Part shown: piece by piece, positions 59,867 to 64,000 of the stretch
How positions within the stretch are numbered: position 1 is the first letter of the stretch
Layout: every line of letters begins with the position of its first letter
Position numbers and translations under genes: made by a program
From: Bacteroidota bacterium
Lineage (GTDB): Bacteria > Bacteroidota > Bacteroidia > Chitinophagales > Chitinophagaceae
DNA length: 64,000 nucleotides
Assembly (NCBI GenBank): GCA_018266615.1
Contig: JAFEAB010000089.1
Coordinates: 51,290-115,289 of the forward strand
Direction of reading: 5' to 3'
Notes under the pieces: model-generated
Seen by the model: the letters and a program-made list of their open reading frames with translations, nothing else
What the model was told of the DNA's origin: nothing
Databases searched by the model: none

Positions 59867-60874
59867 ATGAAGCGCGGGAATTTTATCAAATCAATGGGCC
59901 TCGTTTTGGCGCAACCTGCTTTTTCATTTTCTGGGGATGAAGAAAAGAGAAAAATGATAATACCTCCGTTTTTAAAGCGGGGTGCAACCCTTGGTATTTG
60001 TTCTCCTGCGGGCCATATCAGTATGGCAGAAATAGAGGCAGCAGTAAAGATGCTGCAATCCTGGGGCTTTGAAGTTAGGATAGGTACCTCTGTAGGTAAG
60101 CAATGGAATACTTTTGGTGGAACCGATGAAGAAAGGCTTGCCGATTTGCAGCAGATGGTCAATGATCCTTCGCTGGCGGCCATCCTGTGTGCCCGGGGAG
60201 GATACGGCATGGTGCGCATTATTGATCGGATTGATTTTTCCCTTTTTAGAAAGTCTCCAAAATGGATACTGGGTTTTAGCGATATCACGGTATTGCATTC
60301 TCACCTCAACCGGGTTGTGCGGGTGGCTTCTATGCATTGTAAAATGTGCAACAGTTTTCCGGATGATCCGCTTCAGGCAGATGCGGAGCAAAAGCAGGCC
60401 ATCTATTCTATTCGTGAAAATTTGATGGGTTCCAAAAATTATTCTTTTCCTTCACCCATTCCTAACCGTACGGGTGTGGCAGAAGGTGAGTTGGTGGGGG
60501 GAAACCTTCGAACGCTCGAAACCCTCGCCGGAACAGCAAGTGATATAAAGACGGAAGGGAAAATCCTCTTTGTGGAAGATACAGGGGAGTATCTGTACAG
60601 CATTGATCGAATGTTTTGGAATCTGTTGCGAACTGGCAAATTGAATAAACTTGCCGGACTGGTAATTGGCGGGATGAAAATAAGGCCCGACGATCCGGGC
60701 GAGGAGTTTGGAATAACCTTAGCTGATATCGTAATGGAGAAGGTTAAAGATTTTCATTTCCCGGTAGCTTTTGGATTGCCGGTGGGCCATCAGAAAAACA
60801 ATGTAGCCGTTAAATGCGGAGTAAGATACCGGTTAAGCGTAAATGCAGATGAAGCAAACCTCGAAGTACTTTAA
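59867..60874 (+). CDS. LD-carboxypeptidase (family S66), paralogue 2
   Basis: A 335-residue S66 peptidase, paralogous to the product of 51400-52317. It has CARGGYGMVRIIDRID near residue 107, the nucleophile Ser in ILGFSDITVLHSH near residue 138, the Glu in ILFVEDTGEYLYSIDRM near residue 236 and the His in GLPVGHQKNNVAVKCGVRY near residue 307. The N-terminal 30 residues contain a weak hydrophobic stretch (LVLAQPAFSFSG) that might be a degenerate export signal, unlike paralogue 1. The two copies may differ in location or substrate stem peptide. Confidence 0.91.
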   Translation: MKRGNFIKSMGLVLAQPAFSFSGDEEKRKMIIPPFLKRGATLGICSPAGHISMAEIEAAVKMLQSWGFEVRIGTSVGKQWNTFGGTDEERLADLQQMVNDPSLAAILCARGGYGMVRIIDRIDFSLFRKSPKWILGFSDITVLHSHLNRVVRVASMHCKMCNSFPDDPLQADAEQKQAIYSIRENLMGSKNYSFPSPIPNRTGVAEGELVGGNLRTLETLAGTASDIKTEGKILFVEDTGEYLYSIDRMFWNLLRTGKLNKLAGLVIGGMKIRPDDPGEEFGITLADIVMEKVKDFHFPVAFGLPVGHQKNNVAVKCGVRYRLSVNADEANLEVL

Positions 60875-60891
60875 ATCACTTCCGAATATTC

Positions 60892-61221
60892 CTATCCCTT
60901 TTCTTCATCCTGCATCCCTATGGAAGCTTTAAGATCTGCAATGGACTGGTTGGTGGTTACGGTTAAAAAAGAATAGAATTGACGGAGTTCATTAAAATTT
61001 CCGGTTGCTCCTTCCACATAACTGTTCAACGATTGTACAAAGGGCATAAAATCCCTGCGTTGTGGTTCGGGCATTTCGGAAACCGATTCCATAAGTTTCC
61101 CAAAACCCGAAATGAGTTCACCCATTTGTTTAAACAGGTTGGTGGAGTGGTCCATATAGGGTGCAAACTGGTTTAATATTTCTACCGACAGGTTGGCCCT
61201 TTCTTTTGCGGCAATTAGCAT
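60892..61221 (-). CDS. Small helical protein of unknown function
   Basis: A 109-residue protein, predicted wholly alpha-helical (for example QFAPYMDHSTNLFKQMGELI), with no membrane segment or signal peptide. I do not recognise a family. It ends 17 bp from the convergent LD-carboxypeptidase. Confidence 0.65.
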   Translation of the reverse strand: MLIAAKERANLSVEILNQFAPYMDHSTNLFKQMGELISGFGKLMESVSEMPEPQRRDFMPFVQSLNSYVEGATGNFNELRQFYSFLTVTTNQSIADLKASIGMQDEEKG

Positions 61222-61415
61222 AATCGGTTATTAATTTATAAAAAGGGATAATACTATTGAAGTATAATAAGGCAAAGCTATTTATTTCTAAAATTAAAGG
61301 GGAGAAGAGTTGTAATTTTTTTGTGACTTTAGAATGAAAATAACGCCGGCTATTGCAAAGATTACAAACAAGATTTAATAGGATGGTCTTGAATCCTTTT
61401 TTTTCTCCGGGTAAA

Positions 61416-61619
61416 TTAGCTGTTTAATGAAATCCAAACTATAAGGGGCCCTACTATTGGGATAAATAGAAGGATGATTGACAGAATAATATGTTTAAAC
61501 AAAGGAATGGATCCCTGCTTAAACTTTTTCGCCAAAGCACGTAGTAAGAAAAGCACTAAAATTAAATAGCCAATAATAGCTAAATAAATGAAGGATTCCG
61601 GAATTGCAAACAAAAACAT
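61416..61619 (-). CDS. Small two-helix membrane protein (PLDc_N-like)
   Basis: A 67-residue protein with two membrane helices (about residues 8-28 and 42-63). The end IPIVGPLIVWISL resembles the C-terminal part of PLDc N-terminal (cardiolipin-synthase leader) domains. It may be a stand-alone membrane protein of that type. Regions on both sides (61222-61415 and 61620-61859) hold no other convincing gene. Confidence 0.55.
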   Translation of the reverse strand: MFLFAIPESFIYLAIIGYLILVLFLLRALAKKFKQGSIPLFKHIILSIILLFIPIVGPLIVWISLNS

Positions 61620-61859
61620 TATAATAAAAATTCAAATCTAAAATCCAATACCGATATATTTTATCCAAACACGACAAGGACAATAAAAGGTTGTTGTTAC
61701 TATGCAAAAATGCTGATCACCCAAACACGACGTCTCCTAACCTGTAATTTTGTAGCATTGGGGGTTGTTTTCAGCAAATTCCTGGGCTTCAACCAAATTA
61801 TCCATTTACCGAATTTTGCCAATAAGGTGGAAAATTTGATTAAAGCCGGGAATAAACCA

Positions 61860-62741
61860 TTAATATTTTATGATAGCCGAAATCAATGCAGTTTTGTTGC
61901 GAAGAAAATTGGAAACCCGGTGCCACTTATCCTGGTATGTCATTTCCCATAGTTCGGGAATGGAGTGCTTTCCCTCCTTCCACCCAATGGCAGGCTCATA
62001 CGTAATATTTATCCCTTTATGGGGCCCTGTTGCGGTAAATGATTCTCTTTCATTATACGGAATTTTCAGCCATTCTATGGCGATGAAATAATCACGATGT
62101 GGAATTTGAATTTTGTAATCTTCCAGATTGAGGCTAATAGAACTGTTTCGCGATTTTACCTCAATAATAGCTGGACTCAAATCCTGGCCAGGCCCTCCGG
62201 TCAGGCTATCCATATCGTACACCCGGATGCGAAAAATGGTTCTTGCTGGCTTAAAGAGAGGACCAGTGGATCGGCAAATTCGGAGGCGCGTTAATATGGC
62301 TCCCTCCTGTGGACTAGAAAAATGTTGCGCCAATTGCCTCAAATATCCGGACGAAGTATAAAATGAGTTACCACAATCCCTGTAATCATTCAGGGTTTCT
62401 TTTGTCCAATTTTTTTGAGTAGAAATGAAAACAGGAGAAAGGGCAATTGCCTTTTCCGTGAGTGTGATTTGAATGCCGGTATCCGGTAGCTTATTTAAGG
62501 ATAGCTTTTGGGTCACATACCCTATTGTTGAAATAATCAGGCTGTCGTTGGGTTGGGGATGGGTGGAGTTTAATTCAAAATATCCGTTTTCATCTGCATT
62601 AATCCCTGTATTCTCTTTTACTAATCCAACAGTGGCAAAGGGTATGGGCTTATGATCTTTTTCCGATATTACCATTCCTTTGTATGTGGGTTGGGCACTG
62701 GCAAACAGAGGGAGGAGAAGGAGGTAAATGATTGTTTTCAT
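61860..62741 (-). CDS. Exported protein with carboxypeptidase-regulatory-like domain
   Basis: A 293-residue protein with a signal peptide (MKTIIYLLLLPLFASAQPTY, cleavage after about residue 16). The following 85 residues are a carboxypeptidase-D-regulatory-like beta-sandwich (KGMVISEKDHKPIPFATVGL and later IISTIGYVTQKLSLN), the domain that also opens TonB-dependent receptors in Bacteroidota. The C-terminal 180 residues are predicted beta-rich and unassigned. I start it at ATG 62741 because the longer frame to 62810 buries the signal peptide. Probably periplasmic or outer-membrane associated. Confidence 0.83.
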   Translation of the reverse strand: MKTIIYLLLLPLFASAQPTYKGMVISEKDHKPIPFATVGLVKENTGINADENGYFELNSTHPQPNDSLIISTIGYVTQKLSLNKLPDTGIQITLTEKAIALSPVFISTQKNWTKETLNDYRDCGNSFYTSSGYLRQLAQHFSSPQEGAILTRLRICRSTGPLFKPARTIFRIRVYDMDSLTGGPGQDLSPAIIEVKSRNSSISLNLEDYKIQIPHRDYFIAIEWLKIPYNERESFTATGPHKGINITYEPAIGWKEGKHSIPELWEMTYQDKWHRVSNFLRNKTALISAIIKY

Positions 62742-62949
62742 TGGAGGCCAAAGTACATTAAAAAATTCGGGCAAATTATTCTTGTCGGTAAATGATAAAA
62801 TGAATGCCAACTCAAGTCAAACGGAATTGAATCGTTTTCATAACGAAGATTAGACTAAGCATACAATGATTAATATTTTTTATTCATGATTTTAACCTCT
62901 GATATTCCTTCATTCCTCACAATTTTCACCGGGGCTCTACTAAATTTAT

Positions 62950-62957
62950 TATTTTTA
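62950..62957 (+). promoter_or_regulatory. -7-like element next to the start of the S9 peptidase
   Basis: TATTTTTA (TAnnTTTA) is separated by exactly 4 nt (GCGC) from the ATG at 62962, the same layout as at 59855. It predicts a leaderless mRNA. Confidence 0.35.
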
Positions 62958-62961
62958 GCGC

Positions 62962-64000
62962 ATGAGAAATGTAATAAAATCAATGCTGGTTATTGGTATT
63001 TCTGTTTCCTCTTCGTTCAGTTTAACTGCCCAGGAAAAGCAACTTACAATGGATGATGCCATGCTGGGGGCGAGAACGAGCCTTGCTCCACAGAACCTGA
63101 AGCAATTGCAGTTTGTAGAAGGCACCAACCGGTACGTGTATCTAAAGAAGTCGGATAATGGCGAAATCTGGATGCAGGGGGAGTATAAGAAACCTGAAAC
63201 TGCATTTCTGGATCTTACCTCCTTTAATGCCCAGGTAAGAATGGCCGGATTGGATACCTTTAAAAACTGGCCCTCCATCCGATTTCAAAAAGACTCCTGG
63301 ACCATTTCCAGCACCGGGGCAAAGTTCCGGGTCTATCCCGCAAGCCACAGGTTGGAGACTTTAATTTCTAAGGAAATTGGTAAAATGGGCAATGTGGAGA
63401 GAAGCGCTTCAGGATATATTGCTTACCTGGATAACCATAACCTTTTTGTTTCCGGCAAAGTGGGAACAAATCAGGTTACTACCGATGGCAGCGATAATAT
63501 CGTGTATGCGTCATCGGTACACCGGGATGAATTCGGTATTTCTAAAGGTACATTCTGGAGCCCTTCCGGAAACCTGCTTGCGTTTTACCGGATGGATCAA
63601 TCGATGGTGGCTGATTATCCTATCATCGACTGGTCTGTTTCTCCCGCAGTAAACCATAATATTAAATACCCAATGGCGGGAGGAGTTAGCCACCAGGTAA
63701 CGATTGGGGTATATAACCCGCAGAATAAATCCCTTATTTACCTCAACACCGGCCTTCCGGCCGATCAGTACCTCACCAATATTGTATGGAGCCCCAACGA
63801 TCAATATGTTTTTGTAGCCGTACTCAACCGGGAGCAGAACCACATGTGGCTTAACCAGTACGATGCCTCCACCGGTGCTTTCCTGAAAACGATATTTGAA
63901 GAAACAAATGATAAATATGTTGAACCGCTGCATCCTATCCTGTTTCTTCCCAATAACCCCAATCAGTTTATCTGGCAAAGTACCCGGGATGGATGGAACC
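62962..64000 (+). CDS. S9 family prolyl oligopeptidase (DPP IV type), N-terminal part
   Basis: The frame is open from ATG 62962 to the window edge: 346 residues of a longer protein. A signal peptide (residues 1-22, ending TAQEKQ) leads to the start of the DPP-IV beta-propeller: MDDAMLGARTSLAPQNLKQL, FWSPSGNLLAFYRMDQSMVADYPI near residue 201, and IVWSPNDQYVFVAVLNREQN near residue 276. The catalytic alpha/beta-hydrolase domain lies beyond the window. Such periplasmic enzymes remove X-Pro or X-Ala dipeptides. Confidence 0.92.
   Translation, partial: MRNVIKSMLVIGISVSSSFSLTAQEKQLTMDDAMLGARTSLAPQNLKQLQFVEGTNRYVYLKKSDNGEIWMQGEYKKPETAFLDLTSFNAQVRMAGLDTFKNWPSIRFQKDSWTISSTGAKFRVYPASHRLETLISKEIGKMGNVERSASGYIAYLDNHNLFVSGKVGTNQVTTDGSDNIVYASSVHRDEFGISKGTFWSPSGNLLAFYRMDQSMVADYPIIDWSVSPAVNHNIKYPMAGGVSHQVTIGVYNPQNKSLIYLNTGLPADQYLTNIVWSPNDQYVFVAVLNREQNHMWLNQYDASTGAFLKTIFEETNDKYVEPLHPILFLPNNPNQFIWQSTRDGWN

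Noticed and set aside
61710..61952. 80-aa plus-strand ORF
   Set aside because: It overlaps the end of the carboxypeptidase-regulatory-like gene antisense, has no family resemblance and no clear start context.

Overview
The window comes from a Bacteroidota chromosome, most likely order Chitinophagales (Chitinophagaceae-like). The evidence is protein families largely confined to that phylum (DUF3098, DUF3078, DUF3108 next to a YbhN-type flippase), an AtpD-AtpC pair detached from the rest of the ATP synthase genes, MraY with a large extra loop, -7 promoter elements of the TAnnTTTG type, and AT-rich translation starts with no strong Shine-Dalgarno. No tRNA, rRNA, IS element, prophage or CRISPR array was found. 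It reads as a stable core-genome segment.

Layout. 1-2083: the end of nadB and a LpxL-like acyltransferase. 2084-2881: a non-coding block built from nine copies of a 19-bp element. 2882-14485: small metabolic and housekeeping units (rhodanese, ArsR regulator, tsaB with a headless 3-hydroxyacyl-CoA dehydrogenase, RidA plus 2-hydroxyacid dehydrogenase, greA-HIT, ruvC, flippase-DUF3108, MBL hydrolase, UMF1 transporter, uppP, DUF3098, ftsX). 14681-20122: leuS, an M23-type protein and dxs in a row. 20131-28948: pirin, HAD phosphatase, scpA, DUF3078, mscL, DMT exporter, a lipoprotein, atpDC, an acyltransferase and yqgE. 29086-30402: a sensor kinase without a response regulator. 30602-47347: a complete Bacteroidota-type dcw cluster (mraZ rsmH ftsL ftsI murE mraY murD ftsW murG murC ftsQ ftsA ftsZ; murF and ddl are absent). 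47487-51403: kup, a rhodanese and two paralogous alpha/beta hydrolases. 51400-60874: two LD-carboxypeptidases flanking fadN, a GDPD-like protein, an LTA-synthase-like sulfatase and metG. 60892-64000: small hypothetical proteins, a carboxypeptidase-regulatory-like protein and the start of a DPP-IV-type S9 peptidase.

Envelope growth is the unifying theme. UppP, MraY, MurG, the Mur ligases, FtsI/FtsW, FtsX, the LD-carboxypeptidases and possibly the M23 protein supply lipid II and remodel peptidoglycan, while FtsA/Z/Q/L organise division. The MurE DNPR motif predicts meso-diaminopimelate peptidoglycan.

The least explained element is a roughly 400-bp array between mraY and murD. It holds four degenerate tandem units, each starting a short ORF with the pattern M-(L/V)-x-x-K-N or M-L-x-K-N. 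Two units differ by five synonymous codon changes and one in-frame 3-nt indel, which suggests that a micropeptide is or was translated. Other notable points: the mraZ leader carries a four-copy, 10-bp-phased MraZ operator and three exact DnaA-box matches; murC has no ATG/GTG/TTG that would retain its nucleotide-binding loop and probably starts at a CTG overlapping the murG stop; greA has a terminator-like hairpin at the predicted transcription start; and several genes have -7 elements so close to the ATG that leaderless mRNAs are expected.
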